Shown here in pieces: positions 8,095 to 16,900 of a stretch of 64,000 bases of DNA (its first letter is position 1; the number at the start of each line of letters is the position of its first letter). The translations under genes were made by a program, and so were the position numbers. The notes below the pieces were generated by a model. It had not been told where the DNA came from. It saw only the letters and a list, made by a program, of their open reading frames with translations, and did not search any database. The stretch spans positions 3,485 to 67,484 of the forward strand of contig CAZGCA010000021.1 of assembly GCA_964524145.1 (NCBI GenBank). Direction: 5' to 3'. The DNA is from CAZGCA01 sp964524145. Lineage in GTDB: Bacteria; Hydrogenedentota; CAZGCA01.

Positions 8095-9570
8095 CTATTC
8101 AGTTTCTGCGGACGCACTCTTATAGTCTCCACCGGCGTCGCTTGTCCGGCAGGAAGCCTGCCATTCTTCGAGTTGCGATCTTAATCGTGCGGCGATTTCC
8201 GGATACTGATCGATGACGTTCGTCGTTTCCCCAGGGTCTTCCTGCAGATCGTAAAGCTCCCATTTCGCAAATGGGACGTCTCCGTTGTCGGAACGAGGTC
8301 GTTTGTCACCGGTGTTGTGCACGAGTTTGTAGCGGGAGTCTGACATCGCCGCCTGCGACATAAACTGGAATCTTATAGGATCCGGTCGTTCTGTCACCGT
8401 TCCGTTGATGATGGGGAGTAGGCTGATTCCGTCGTAGGGACGATCGGTTGGCATGGGAATAGCCACCACATCTAACACAGTCGGAAGGTAATCACTTGTT
8501 ACGCAAGGAATGTCGATTACACGTGGTTCTTTGACTTTTTCCGGCCATACAAGTAATCCCGGAACACGTATACCGCCCTCGTAGAGAGACCGCTTGCGAC
8601 CGCGATAGGGCCCAGCGGATCCACGATGGCGTCTTCTTGCGGCCGGATTTCCCTCTGGCCCGTTGTCCGAGCAGAACCAGATCATCGTGTTTTGGTCAGC
8701 TCCCAGTTCCTTCAACCTAGTACGGAGGCGCCCCACCTGCTCGTCGAGCGCTGTGATGCAAGCGTAGTAGTGCTGTGCGTCTTCGTCATGCTCGGCGTAC
8801 ATGGCGCGGTATTCCGGTCCGCCGACGACTGGAGCGTGCGGGGCGTGAAACCAGACCACTGCGAAAAACGGTCTGTCCTGCTCGACGGCGTTCTCGATGA
8901 AGGGCAGGGTCTTATCCATGATGATCCGGCTGTCGTCGCCCGTTAGCGCTTCTTCGACATTCCGGCCGTTGTACCAGTAGAGTGCCCTTGTGTCGAAGGG
9001 TTCACCTTTCTTCAGATGCGAATTTGCCGGGTCATAGGGATCCCAGGTTGCCACGGCGAATTCGGTGCTGAACCACTCGGTAAAGCCATTCATACCGGGA
9101 GTTGAATAATTCTCAGCGGGCCTCCGGCCTGGCCCCTTACCCGAGTATTCTTTGGAAAGCGTACCCAAATGCCATTTACCGAAGTGGCCCGTCGCATAGC
9201 CACGGTCTCTGAGGATCTCAGCAAGGGATATTTCGTCCGTTTTGAGGTGGCCAACGTTGGCACTGTATACGCCGTACCGGTACGGGTGTCGACCCGTAAG
9301 ACACGCACCTCTGGTCGGGCTACATACGGAGGAAGCTGCATAAAACCGACTAAAGCGAATGCCCTCTCGGCTCATCTGATCGAGGTGTGGTGTCTTGATA
9401 ATCTTGTTTCCGTTATAGCCTGGATCACCCCATCCCATATCGTCTGCCATGATGAGAATCATGTTTGGTGACTCGCTCGCAGCAGCTGAACCAGGAGAAC
9501 AGAATGTCGATAGCATACATCCGACAATGGCAATTGCCACCGCATTCCTCGAGCAGAGAATCGCTCTCAT
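8095..9570 (-). CDS. Arylsulfatase with Sec signal peptide (491 aa)
   Basis: Sulfatase carrying an ordinary Sec signal (residues 1-32, AIAIVGCMLSTFC core) rather than the Tat signal of most neighbours. Metal site MADDMGWGD (residues 41-49), formylglycine Cys83 in C-S-P-T-R, and second metal motif CSDNGPEG. The internal ATG at 9570 is preferred over an upstream one because AGGTGA lies just before it and the signal peptide starts there. It begins 4 nt after the stop of the TPR remnant, so the scar upstream may have placed it behind another gene's promoter. The closeness to N-acetylgalactosamine-type sulfatases is only a motif impression. Confidence 0.92.
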   Translation of the reverse strand: MRAILCSRNAVAIAIVGCMLSTFCSPGSAAASESPNMILIMADDMGWGDPGYNGNKIIKTPHLDQMSREGIRFSRFYAASSVCSPTRGACLTGRHPYRYGVYSANVGHLKTDEISLAEILRDRGYATGHFGKWHLGTLSKEYSGKGPGRRPAENYSTPGMNGFTEWFSTEFAVATWDPYDPANSHLKKGEPFDTRALYWYNGRNVEEALTGDDSRIIMDKTLPFIENAVEQDRPFFAVVWFHAPHAPVVGGPEYRAMYAEHDEDAQHYYACITALDEQVGRLRTRLKELGADQNTMIWFCSDNGPEGNPAARRRHRGSAGPYRGRKRSLYEGGIRVPGLLVWPEKVKEPRVIDIPCVTSDYLPTVLDVVAIPMPTDRPYDGISLLPIINGTVTERPDPIRFQFMSQAAMSDSRYKLVHNTGDKRPRSDNGDVPFAKWELYDLQEDPGETTNVIDQYPEIAARLRSQLEEWQASCRTSDAGGDYKSASAETE

Positions 9571-9574
9571 TTGA

Positions 9575-9985
9575 TCACCTCGTTGAAAACGCCTGAACCT
9601 TCCTCGTGAAACCATACCGGTCCCGTTCTGATAGTCTCTCATTCTCTGCGGCTTTCTTGTATACCTCTATTGCTTCGTTGATCTTATCCTGTTCCTCGTA
9701 AATATGGCCGAGCAGCGCGTACGCGTCAGGATACGCGGCTTGTTGCCGGACCAGTTGCTCGAGCATCGAAATGGCACGGTCCACGTCTCCCTTCTGCTGC
9801 AGGTAGAAGGCGAGTGTGTAGCCATATTTGGGCTCTTCCGGACGCAGGTCTCGCGCTTTCCGGCACCACGCGATGGCTTCCTCAATGTCTTGCTTGGCGA
9901 CGATCACGCCCAAGTTGTACGCAGCAACTGCGGATTCTGGATTAGTCTTCAGTGCCGTGCGGAACGCTTCTCCCGCTTCGCTGAG
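9575..9985 (-). pseudogene. TPR protein, C-terminal remnant
   Basis: About 136 codons encode at least three tetratricopeptide-like helical pairs (EAFRTALKTNPES, AIAWCRKARDLRPEEP, AISMLEQLVRQ, INEAIEVYKKAAEN). The pattern resembles the end of larger exported TPR proteins in this group of bacteria. The homology starts abruptly near 9985 and is preceded in another frame by the end of a PQQ-propeller protein. No convincing start codon or ribosome-binding site exists for the TPR part alone, though the frame is open further upstream. Read as a 5'-truncated gene left by a deletion. Confidence 0.6.
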
Positions 9986-10053
9986 ACGCCGCAAGGACGG
10001 GCATGAGAGCAGGCTGAAGAACGTGGAGGCATGCCTGAGCCTCGGCCAGGCCA

Positions 10054-10227
10054 CTTGCCGAAGCACACGACCCCGCCGTTCTCCGCGGACACGTACAACC
10101 GTCTGTTTGCCGCAGCCATCCCGTCCCACACGACGGGCGAATCAAGTTGCTGGACGGCAATTTCTTCCCCCGTCTCGGCGTGGACCACTCGAATCGTGCC
10201 GCCAAGACGTCCTTCGTATGCTGCATT
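10054..10227 (-). pseudogene. PQQ-type beta-propeller protein, C-terminal remnant
   Basis: A short open stretch directly after an in-frame stop encodes a typical last propeller blade (GGTIRVVHAETGEE, LDSPVVWDGMAAANRRLYVS, VVCFGK). Such blades end planctomycete-type PQQ-repeat proteins several hundred residues long; here only about 55 residues remain. The following bases join it, out of frame, to a TPR remnant, so this is one side of a deletion scar. Confidence 0.6.
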
Positions 10228-10273
10228 TCAAGACCGAGGTCGTGTTGTGCCGTCCGTACCAAGGTCTAGGCGA

Positions 10274-10705
10274 TCAGACGCCTTCGATCTCCATCCCGGT
10301 GATCATCCAGCCGCCTTCTTCTTTCGTCAACGTTAGCTCGATTGAGACTTCACCGGCTGCGCTGACGATATCGATCGGGTAGACCGTGGCCGTCTCGCCC
10401 TCGATCTCGGTTTCCGTGTCATCGAGAATGACTTCGACATCATCAAGATAACCCGACTCCATGGCCCCTTCCAAGAACTGGCTCAGACTGTCCTTGTCGG
10501 GGACTTGGGAAGTCTCGAAGTCTTCAGAATACGTGGCCATGAGCTTGTCGATGTTGAGCTCGGACATCCCGACCTTCCAGGAGTCGACCACCTGTGCAAC
10601 GAGATCTTCGTCACTCGGCCCCTTGAGAAGCCCGGCGCAACTGCACAGGAGCGCAGCCATCCCAACACACACGACGCTCTTCAACATTGAGGTTCTTTTC
10701 ATCAT
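10274..10705 (-). CDS. Small lipoprotein with NTF2/SnoaL-like fold (143 aa)
   Basis: A lipoprotein signal (LLCSC, likely acylated Cys22 counted from the second Met) is followed by about 110 residues with the helix-helix-sheet pattern of NTF2-like proteins: KLMATYSEDF, then alternating charged beta strands ending GGWMITGMEIEG. Such domains bind small molecules or act as assembly modules; no active site is visible. A GAAAGGGAAG ribosome-binding site and a strong promoter (10769-10797) precede it, so it is a single-gene unit. The fold call rests on the length and the closing strand pattern. Confidence 0.7.
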   Translation of the reverse strand: MMKRTSMLKSVVCVGMAALLCSCAGLLKGPSDEDLVAQVVDSWKVGMSELNIDKLMATYSEDFETSQVPDKDSLSQFLEGAMESGYLDDVEVILDDTETEIEGETATVYPIDIVSAAGEVSIELTLTKEEGGWMITGMEIEGV

Positions 10706-10768
10706 TCTTCCCTTTCTCCTGCTTGGAAACCCGCTTCCACACAACACCGTCACTAACAACGTGATGGA

Positions 10769-10797
10769 ATCATACCAGCGTTTCGCGTCCGCGTCAA
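10769..10797 (-). promoter_or_regulatory. Sigma70-type promoter for the NTF2-like lipoprotein
   Basis: Minus strand TTGACG (10797-10792), 17-nt spacer, TATGAT (10774-10769), about 65 nt before the start codon. Confidence 0.65.
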
Positions 10798-10870
10798 CAG
10801 GGTCTCTTATGGACGGCAGATCGCGCAACCAGAACCAATCATCCCTCGACAGTGTTGGTCGTCGGTCGCC

Positions 10871-10899
10871 TTGACAACAGGAAAGCCTTCAACTATATT
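10871..10899 (+). promoter_or_regulatory. Sigma70-type promoter for the isomerase/DUF1080 gene
   Basis: Consensus TTGACA (10871-10876), 17-nt spacer, TATATT (10894-10899), about 100 nt before the GTG start at 11001. It is divergent from the lipoprotein promoter 75 nt away. Confidence 0.7.
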
Positions 10900-11000
10900 G
10901 CTACCTGTCGGCGGTCTCAGGAATGGGAGATGGTCCAGCGGAAAGTATGGCCTTAATTCCAGCATTCGCATGTAGCATTGCTCTTGAAGGAGGACGTTTT

Positions 11001-12452
11001 GTGAACCGGAGAACGTTTTTGGCGCTTGGTGCAGGGACTGTTTGCGGGGTATCGCTGCGGACGTTTCGGCTCCCTGTGATAGATGCACAACAGACGAAAG
11101 GACCTTTCATGATATCTCTCGCCGAGTGGTCTCTCAACAAAACCATCCGCACCGGCAAGATGACCAACCTTGACTTTCCGCGCGTGGCCCGGCAGCAGTT
11201 CGGTATCGACTGCATCGAGTTCGTTGACCAGTTCTTCGCCGACAAGGCGAAGGACATGGCCTACCTGAAGGAACTCAAGAACCGCGCCGAAAGTGAAGGC
11301 GTTACGATGGGCCTTATCATGATCGATACGAACGGGGCGCTGGGAGCCAGCCGCAAGGCGACTCGCGACAGGGCAGTGGAGAGAACGTTTCCGTGGATCG
11401 ACGCAGCGAAGTTTCTCGGCTGCCGCACGGTTCGCGTCAACGCCCGTGGCGGCGACGACGCGAACGAGCTTCGCAGGTGTGTCGCGGAAAGCTGCGCGCA
11501 CCTCGCGGATTACGCGGCACAGCGGGACATCAACGTGACCATCGAGAACCATGGTGGGCTGTCTTCGGACCCCGAATGGCTTGTCTCGGTGATGGAAGAG
11601 GTGAACAAGCCCAACTTCGGTACCCTGCCCGATTTCGGCAACTTCCCCAAAGAGATCGACCGCTACGATGCCGTTGAGATGCTCATGCCTTACGCCAAAG
11701 CGGTCAGCGCCAAGGCCTCGGGGTTCACTCCCGACGGTCTGGTGCAGGAGACGGACTTCTTTCGGATGATGCGTATCGTGCGCGACGCCGGCTACACGGG
11801 CTACGTGGGTGTCGAGTCCGGGGCTCCACGTCAGGACGGGGAAGACGACGCCATTCGCATGACCCGCGACCTGCTGATACGAATTCGCGAAGAGCAGAAA
11901 CCTTGCAAGCCGATCTTCAACGGTCGGGATCTCGATGGCTGGGTGCAGGTCGAGGGTGGCGAGTGGACCGTGGAAGACGGCATCCTCACGGGCCGGAACG
12001 GTCGCGACTGGTCGACGGACCCGGAGGTGACCGGCTCGTGGTTGCGCACAGAGAAACAGTATGCGGATTTCCGGCTCGAGCTGCAGTACACGATCAACGA
12101 GAACGGTAACAGCGGCGTCTTCTTCCGTGCGGCGTCCGAAAAGAACCCCGCGTTCACGGGCTACGAGTTGCAGATTACCGACGCGCACGGCCAGGAGCCG
12201 TCGAGGCAGGCGGCTGGCGCGCTTTACGATGTCGTGGCGCCGACAAAGAACCTTGTGCGTCCCGCGGGCCAGTGGAACACCGTGACCATTATCGCGCAAG
12301 GCGAGACGATCGCAATTGAGATAAACGGCGAACGCGTCATCGACACGCAACTGAGCCGGTCGACCCGCGGGTACATCGGATTACAGAACCATGACGAGCA
12401 CTCGGTTGTGGAGTTCCGCAATATCCGGTTGGAGCAGTTGTCAGGGTCTTAA
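11001..12452 (+). CDS. Sugar isomerase-like TIM barrel fused to DUF1080 domain (483 aa)
   Basis: Residues 1-30 are a Tat-like signal (NRRTFLALGAG). Residues about 35-290 are an AP-endonuclease-2/xylose-isomerase-type TIM barrel with likely metal ligands Glu182 (VTIENHGG), Asp211 (LPDFGNF) and Glu272 (GVESG). Residues about 300-480 are a DUF1080 (3-keto-glycoside hydrolase-type, concanavalin-like) domain starting PIFNGRDLDGW and including NSGVFFRA and GYELQI. The two modules occur as separate proteins in many planctomycetes; here they are one chain with signal, suggesting joint action on an oxidised (3-keto) sugar glycoside outside the cytoplasm. GTG is the start: AAGGAGG at 10987-10993 lies 7 nt upstream. 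Confidence 0.88.
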   Translation: MNRRTFLALGAGTVCGVSLRTFRLPVIDAQQTKGPFMISLAEWSLNKTIRTGKMTNLDFPRVARQQFGIDCIEFVDQFFADKAKDMAYLKELKNRAESEGVTMGLIMIDTNGALGASRKATRDRAVERTFPWIDAAKFLGCRTVRVNARGGDDANELRRCVAESCAHLADYAAQRDINVTIENHGGLSSDPEWLVSVMEEVNKPNFGTLPDFGNFPKEIDRYDAVEMLMPYAKAVSAKASGFTPDGLVQETDFFRMMRIVRDAGYTGYVGVESGAPRQDGEDDAIRMTRDLLIRIREEQKPCKPIFNGRDLDGWVQVEGGEWTVEDGILTGRNGRDWSTDPEVTGSWLRTEKQYADFRLELQYTINENGNSGVFFRAASEKNPAFTGYELQITDAHGQEPSRQAAGALYDVVAPTKNLVRPAGQWNTVTIIAQGETIAIEINGERVIDTQLSRSTRGYIGLQNHDEHSVVEFRNIRLEQLSGS

Positions 12453-12497
12453 TGATGGCTGGAACATACCCAAGCTGCTCCGAGAACGAAGGATGTA

Positions 12498-12584
12498 GCG
12501 CCGCAGGCGCGACGGAATAGAGCCCAGGGTGGAGCGCAGCGGAACCCTGGGGAACCGACATTAGAAAGGCCCCCGTAAGGGGGC
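12498..12584. repeat. Three-hairpin intergenic element
   Basis: Three perfect hairpins in a row: GCGCC-gca-GGCGC (12498-12510), CCCAGGGT/ACCCTGGG with a 13-nt loop (12523-12551) and GCCCCC-gtaa-GGGGGC (12569-12584). The layout is that of a dispersed palindromic (REP-like) element; no T-run follows, so it is a poor terminator. Confidence 0.6.
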
Positions 12585-12672
12585 GACGGAAGAAAGAGCC
12601 AGGCGAATGGAACTGCTCGGTTTGGGAGAGGGAATGATTCCGTCAGGGCATTGCCACAACAGGAGACCCGAT

Positions 12673-13725
12673 ATGAAACGATCGAGAAGAACGGTTCAAC
12701 GGTGGACCGGGAAAACAACCCGCTGCCGGGTCGCGGTTGGTGTCGCAACTGCGGCGACAGCGTTGGCGATTGCAGGGTTCTCATTCGGCGCGTTCGCTGC
12801 ACCGCAAAAGGTGGCGGCAACGCTCGAGGACGAGTACGTCGAGGTTAGTGTCGACGGCAAGCTGTTCACACGCTACAAGGTTGCCGGCGAGCCTTTCACC
12901 TACGGCGATGCCACACGCGGCGGGAAACGCCTCTCAAGCTACAGGCTCGAAGACGCGCCGAAGTACCCGTATTTCTATCCGGTGATCGGACCCGCGTCCG
13001 GCAAGTCCGTTACCACTGAGCTTTCCGAACCGTACCCGCACCATCACAGTCTGTACTTCGGATGCGATAGAGTGAACAATGGCAACTACTGGCAGGACGT
13101 CAACCGGCGCGGCCGGATCATCTCGCAAGGGCCGAAGATTGTCGATGCGTCCGGCGACCGTGTTCTGGTTACCGACGAGTGTCTTTGGAAACAGCCCAGG
13201 AAGGCCCCGGTCATTCGCGACGCGCGGCGCATTCTGATTACCGCGCCCAACGACCGGTTGCGATTCATCGATTTCGAGATAACGCTCGAAGCGCTTACCG
13301 ACGTTCTTATCGAGAAGTCGAACCACTCGCTGTTTTCAGCACGCATAACGCCTGAGCTAAGCGTCAAATCCGGCGGCACGATCATCAACGCCGACGGCAA
13401 GACCAACCCGGAAGGTACCCACGGCGTAGTCTCGCCCTGGTGCGACTACTTCGGCACGCGCGACGGCATCACCGAGGGCATGGCCATCTTCCAACACCCG
13501 GCCAACCGCTGGTACCCGTGCCGATGGTTCACGCGCGACTACGGTTTCTTCTCGCCCACACCCATGAACTGGCTCGAGGAAAGCCTCGAAATCCCGAAAG
13601 GCGAAACCCTCACTCTCCGCTACCGCGTTGTCGTCCACGCCGGTGATGCAACCACAGCAAAGGTAGCCGGGCTGTTCGAGCACTACACACGGGCCGCCGA
13701 CACCACGCCCGGCACGAGTGATTGA
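12673..13725 (+). CDS. PmoA-family (DUF6807) exported protein (350 aa)
   Basis: After an N-terminal signal (hydrophobic core around residues 25-45) comes a full-length DUF6807 domain, a family named for a distant match to methane monooxygenase PmoA but common in sugar-degrading planctomycetes. Diagnostic stretches are YPYFYPVIGP, PYPHHHSLYFG, FEITLEAL, SPWCDYFG and the closing LRYRVVVHAG. The HHH cluster and aromatic residues suggest a substrate or metal pocket; no reaction has been proven. AGGAGA at 12661-12666 supports the ATG at 12673 over a start 22 codons earlier. It follows the isomerase/DUF1080 gene and precedes the unknown membrane protein by 42 nt, so the last two are probably cotranscribed. 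Confidence 0.85.
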   Translation: MKRSRRTVQRWTGKTTRCRVAVGVATAATALAIAGFSFGAFAAPQKVAATLEDEYVEVSVDGKLFTRYKVAGEPFTYGDATRGGKRLSSYRLEDAPKYPYFYPVIGPASGKSVTTELSEPYPHHHSLYFGCDRVNNGNYWQDVNRRGRIISQGPKIVDASGDRVLVTDECLWKQPRKAPVIRDARRILITAPNDRLRFIDFEITLEALTDVLIEKSNHSLFSARITPELSVKSGGTIINADGKTNPEGTHGVVSPWCDYFGTRDGITEGMAIFQHPANRWYPCRWFTRDYGFFSPTPMNWLEESLEIPKGETLTLRYRVVVHAGDATTAKVAGLFEHYTRAADTTPGTSD

Positions 13726-13767
13726 CAGAACCGCCGTTCAGCGTTGAATGAATAAGGAGGAGAACCT

Positions 13768-15114
13768 ATGGAAAGCGTGATGGGTAGACGGGACCGTGTT
13801 TTGCGAGCATTGTTCGTGGCGCTCGCTGTCGGTCTTGGCTGGGGCATACGCGGCGATTTCGGGCACATGCTGGGGGCCATGTATCCGGGCGCTGCGCTCG
13901 GGCTGGGGTTCGCCTATGTCACGGGGCAGAAGTCGATGTTCAAGTGGATGCCGCTGCTCGGCGCTGTCGCCGGGCTGGGAATCTCGACAGGTGGCATGAT
14001 GAGCTACGGGATTCTGCACGGCTATGCCAAGTCGGATACGTTCATCAACTACTCGTACGGTTTCTTCACCCTTGTCCTGCAGGGCGGCGCCTGGGGCTGT
14101 TTGGGATGCGCGCTCCTCGGGTTGGCGCTCGAAAAGGACCGGCTCAAGGCCACGGAACTGGCGAGCGCGGTCATAACGGTGCTCCTATCCGGTGCATTCT
14201 TCTATGTTGTGGTCGTAACGCTGCTCGGTTTCCATATCAATCCCCCGCGATCGGACCTCTCGATAGGGTTCACCGGCGGCGTGATCGGCCTGTTCGTGTG
14301 GCTCATACTCAGCAAGAAACGCTACGGGTTCAAGGGTGCACTTCTCGGATACATCGGGTTCGGCTTGGGCATGGCTTCAGGCAGGTTCTTGGGTAATGTC
14401 AGCTACCTCCAGCCGTTGGCGATCAACCACTGGAATGTCATGGAAGTGAGCTGCGGGTTCATCGGAGGGTTTGTGTTCACCTACGGGATGCTGGGGAAGA
14501 AATTCCCCGACCCGCCCAAAGGCGAAGGCTATCCCCTGCTAAACATTTACAGTGTCTTCTACGTCATGGCGCTGATCCCGCTCTTCCACCGGTTGCTGAG
14601 AATCCGTCCGGAAGCCAAGCTGGAAGAATGGACCAACAGGCTGGCGTCCTACGGCTTCGAGGACCCTGCGGCACTCAGCGGGAGAATCCTGACCGCGATA
14701 CACGTTGTCTGCATTCTCGGGTTCATCGGTGCGGGCATTTGGTTGTTCCTGCATTTTCGACACAAGTACCGGTTCTCGGCGTTCCCGGTGCTCTTCTTCT
14801 CGGGACTCATGTTGCTCATCCAGAACCTGAACGCACTCTACCTGCTGTACCCCCGTCAAAAAGCGATGATAAACATGCACTCCGTCTTCTGGGTGATCTA
14901 CGCCCTCATGATTCTCTACGCCGTCTTCGGGAAGAGGCCGGACCTAACCGACTCGGACGAGGTCGCCGAAAGCATCAATTGGCGCAGATGGGTTGGGGGA
15001 GCTCTGGTTGTCTACCTCTTCATCATCATCATGAGCGGGTTTGTGAACGGGGAAAAGACAATGGCATCCGCGAACACCCGATTCCCGCTCTGGTCGTGGC
15101 GAGACGGCTCGTAG
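13768..15114 (+). CDS. Polytopic membrane protein of unknown function (448 aa)
   Basis: About twelve hydrophobic segments, the first four rich in glycine (VGLGWGIRGDFGHMLGAMYPG, trimmed here to its core GWGIRGDFGH) in a pattern unlike common transporter families. Charged loops are short; the C-terminus has a last helix (LVVYLFIIIMSGFV) and a polar tail. I do not recognise the family. Its place behind a DUF6807 protein suggests a role in sugar uptake or sensing, as inference only. AAGGAGG 8 nt before the ATG is strong. The gene ends about 120 nt before the first 322-bp repeat. Confidence 0.75.
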   Translation: MESVMGRRDRVLRALFVALAVGLGWGIRGDFGHMLGAMYPGAALGLGFAYVTGQKSMFKWMPLLGAVAGLGISTGGMMSYGILHGYAKSDTFINYSYGFFTLVLQGGAWGCLGCALLGLALEKDRLKATELASAVITVLLSGAFFYVVVVTLLGFHINPPRSDLSIGFTGGVIGLFVWLILSKKRYGFKGALLGYIGFGLGMASGRFLGNVSYLQPLAINHWNVMEVSCGFIGGFVFTYGMLGKKFPDPPKGEGYPLLNIYSVFYVMALIPLFHRLLRIRPEAKLEEWTNRLASYGFEDPAALSGRILTAIHVVCILGFIGAGIWLFLHFRHKYRFSAFPVLFFSGLMLLIQNLNALYLLYPRQKAMINMHSVFWVIYALMILYAVFGKRPDLTDSDEVAESINWRRWVGGALVVYLFIIIMSGFVNGEKTMASANTRFPLWSWRDGS

Positions 15115-15233
15115 CCCGATGGATGGTGAAGCTTATCGGAGTATACAGATGGCACTCCATTACGGGCTAGGGTGAAAGACTCTGCTCCAAAAAGACCGTT
15201 TTGTATCTGCTGTTGGGAGCGACGCAGCCGCAT

Positions 15234-15555
15234 GACAGCCAATCGCCACAAAAGCGCAACAAGACCGGTGCGTCCCGCAGGGACGGTTGAGAATAGCCCA
15301 GGAGTTCACTCCTGGGACAGCCGTGCGCCGCAACGAGTGTTAAGTCCCGTAGGGACGGCTGAAGCAGTTTGTTGAGGCTGAAGTCTTTCAGCCGTCCCTA
15401 CGGGACTCGACTGGTTGGGCGGGGTGTGGCCTTGATCCCAGGAATGAATTCCTGGGCTAGTATCGGTTGTCCCTTACGGGACGGATTCCGATAGGGAAAC
15501 TGAAGCATGTGGCACGTGTCTTGTTCTCGCATGTTCTTTCGGTGGGAAAAGCGGG
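15234..15555. repeat. 322-bp palindrome-rich dispersed repeat, copy 1
   Basis: The region between the membrane-protein gene and the transporter gene is filled by an element whose second copy is at 21049-21370, the same length and about 85-90% alike by eye. It contains at least six short palindromes: four GTCCC-n-GGGAC types and two CCCAGGA-n-TCCTGGG types. No open frame of note. It stops exactly at the stop codon of the transporter gene on the other strand. A non-autonomous mobile or REP/REPIN-like element is likely. Confidence 0.8.
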
Positions 15556-16878
15556 CTAGCGCCGGGGTTGCGGATTCCGAATATCGGTTAACCAGTACAC
15601 GAGCGCGCCGGCCAGCAGCACGCACAACAACACGAGCAGGCCGACAGGCTTGTTCTTCAGAGCGTACGACACCGAGCTGTAAAACATGAAGACGCAGCAC
15701 GCGCAGAAGACGATCGGTGTGATGGGATAACCGGCGACCTTATAGGAGCGCTCGGTGTCGGGTTCTCTACGCCTGAGCACGAAGACGGACACACCTGTCG
15801 CAAGGAAAAACACCCAGACTACCGGCGCGGTATAAAGAATCGTATCGATAAACGATCCCGCGACCAGCACAATCGCCAGGCTCAGGCAGCCTTGAGCAAC
15901 AAGGGCCCATACGGGTGTGCCGAAGCGTGGGTGCCATCTGCCCAGGGCTCGGAACGCTGAGTGTTCGGCCCCCATCGCGTACGAGATGCGCGCACCCGTG
16001 AAGACGAGACCGTTGACGGCCCCAAGCGCTGAGATGCAGATAAGGACGCTGATCGCCCTGCTCGCCATCCCGGGCAACACCGTCGCGAGCGTGTCGACGG
16101 CTACCGCCTGGGAATCAGCCATCTTCGCAGCACCCAGTGCGTGCAAGAACGCGGCATTGACCAGCAGGTACAGCACCGTGACCGCCACAGTCCCGAAAAC
16201 CAGGGCGCGGACGATGTTCCGTTGCGGCCGCTTGATCTCCGCTGCAACATAAGCCATCTCGTTCCAGCCGCCGAACGTGAACAGCACCAGGATGAGAGCC
16301 AGCTCCAGTCCTCCCATCGTGAATGCCCCCGGTTCAGCGGGTGCTGGTGGCCGGCCCGTCGCCAGCAACCCCACCCCGACAATGGCCAACAATCCCAAAG
16401 CCTTGACCACGGTCAGAATGTTCTGCGTCCATTTGCCTTCCCTTACGCCGAGTACGTTGATCGTCGTCAGAACGACGATTGCCGCTGCGGCGTAGAACGG
16501 GCGGACGTTTTCGAACGGGGCGTAAAGCGTTTGAGCGTACCGGCCAAATACAAACGCCAACAACGCGATGTCACCCGGTCGGATGATTGCCAACTGTGAC
16601 CAGCCAAAGAGGTACCCCGCCCAACCGCCGTATGCGCGGCTCAGGTAGACGTAGTCCCCGCCTTGGCGTGGATAGGCGGTCGCGAGTTCTGCATAGCAGA
16701 GCGCTCCGGCAAGCGCCAGCAGACCGCCCACCAGCCAGATGCCCATTATGCCCGACCAGCCACCCATGCACCCGGCTACGGTCGGCGACGTCTCGTAAAT
16801 GCCGGCACCGATGATGATGCCGACGATGATGCACGTCGAGTCGAAAAGAGACAGTTCTTTCTTGGGAGCTGTCTTCAT
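15556..16878 (-). CDS. APC-superfamily amino acid permease (440 aa)
   Basis: Secondary transporter of the amino acid/polyamine/organocation superfamily with about twelve membrane helices. The first helix has the broken substrate-binding motif GIIIGAGIYE, followed by PRQGGDYVYLSRAYGG in helix 3 and FTFGGWNEMAYVAAEIKRP in helix 6, as in the LAT/cationic amino acid group. Likely substrate is a neutral amino acid with protons or by exchange; specificity cannot be read. It begins 22 nt after the secreted O-methyltransferase gene and is probably cotranscribed with it. Its TAG stop is the first base set beyond repeat copy 1, so the repeat may have replaced its original 3' flank. Confidence 0.9.
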   Translation of the reverse strand: MKTAPKKELSLFDSTCIIVGIIIGAGIYETSPTVAGCMGGWSGIMGIWLVGGLLALAGALCYAELATAYPRQGGDYVYLSRAYGGWAGYLFGWSQLAIIRPGDIALLAFVFGRYAQTLYAPFENVRPFYAAAAIVVLTTINVLGVREGKWTQNILTVVKALGLLAIVGVGLLATGRPPAPAEPGAFTMGGLELALILVLFTFGGWNEMAYVAAEIKRPQRNIVRALVFGTVAVTVLYLLVNAAFLHALGAAKMADSQAVAVDTLATVLPGMASRAISVLICISALGAVNGLVFTGARISYAMGAEHSAFRALGRWHPRFGTPVWALVAQGCLSLAIVLVAGSFIDTILYTAPVVWVFFLATGVSVFVLRRREPDTERSYKVAGYPITPIVFCACCVFMFYSSVSYALKNKPVGLLVLLCVLLAGALVYWLTDIRNPQPRR

Positions 16879-16900
16879 GACCGATTCCGGTTAGCAGCCG

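Noticed and set aside
10953..12350. 465-codon minus-strand frame
   Set aside because: Shadow of the isomerase/DUF1080 gene, Arg/Val/His-rich without domain motifs.
12607..12672. Upstream start for the DUF6807 protein
   Set aside because: The added 22 residues would spoil the signal peptide, and AGGAGA sits properly before the ATG at 12673.
15234..15555. Palindromic region considered as a CRISPR array or rho-independent terminator cluster
   Set aside because: Palindromes are unequal and unevenly spaced, with no repeated spacer length and no U-runs; the whole unit is copied at 21049.
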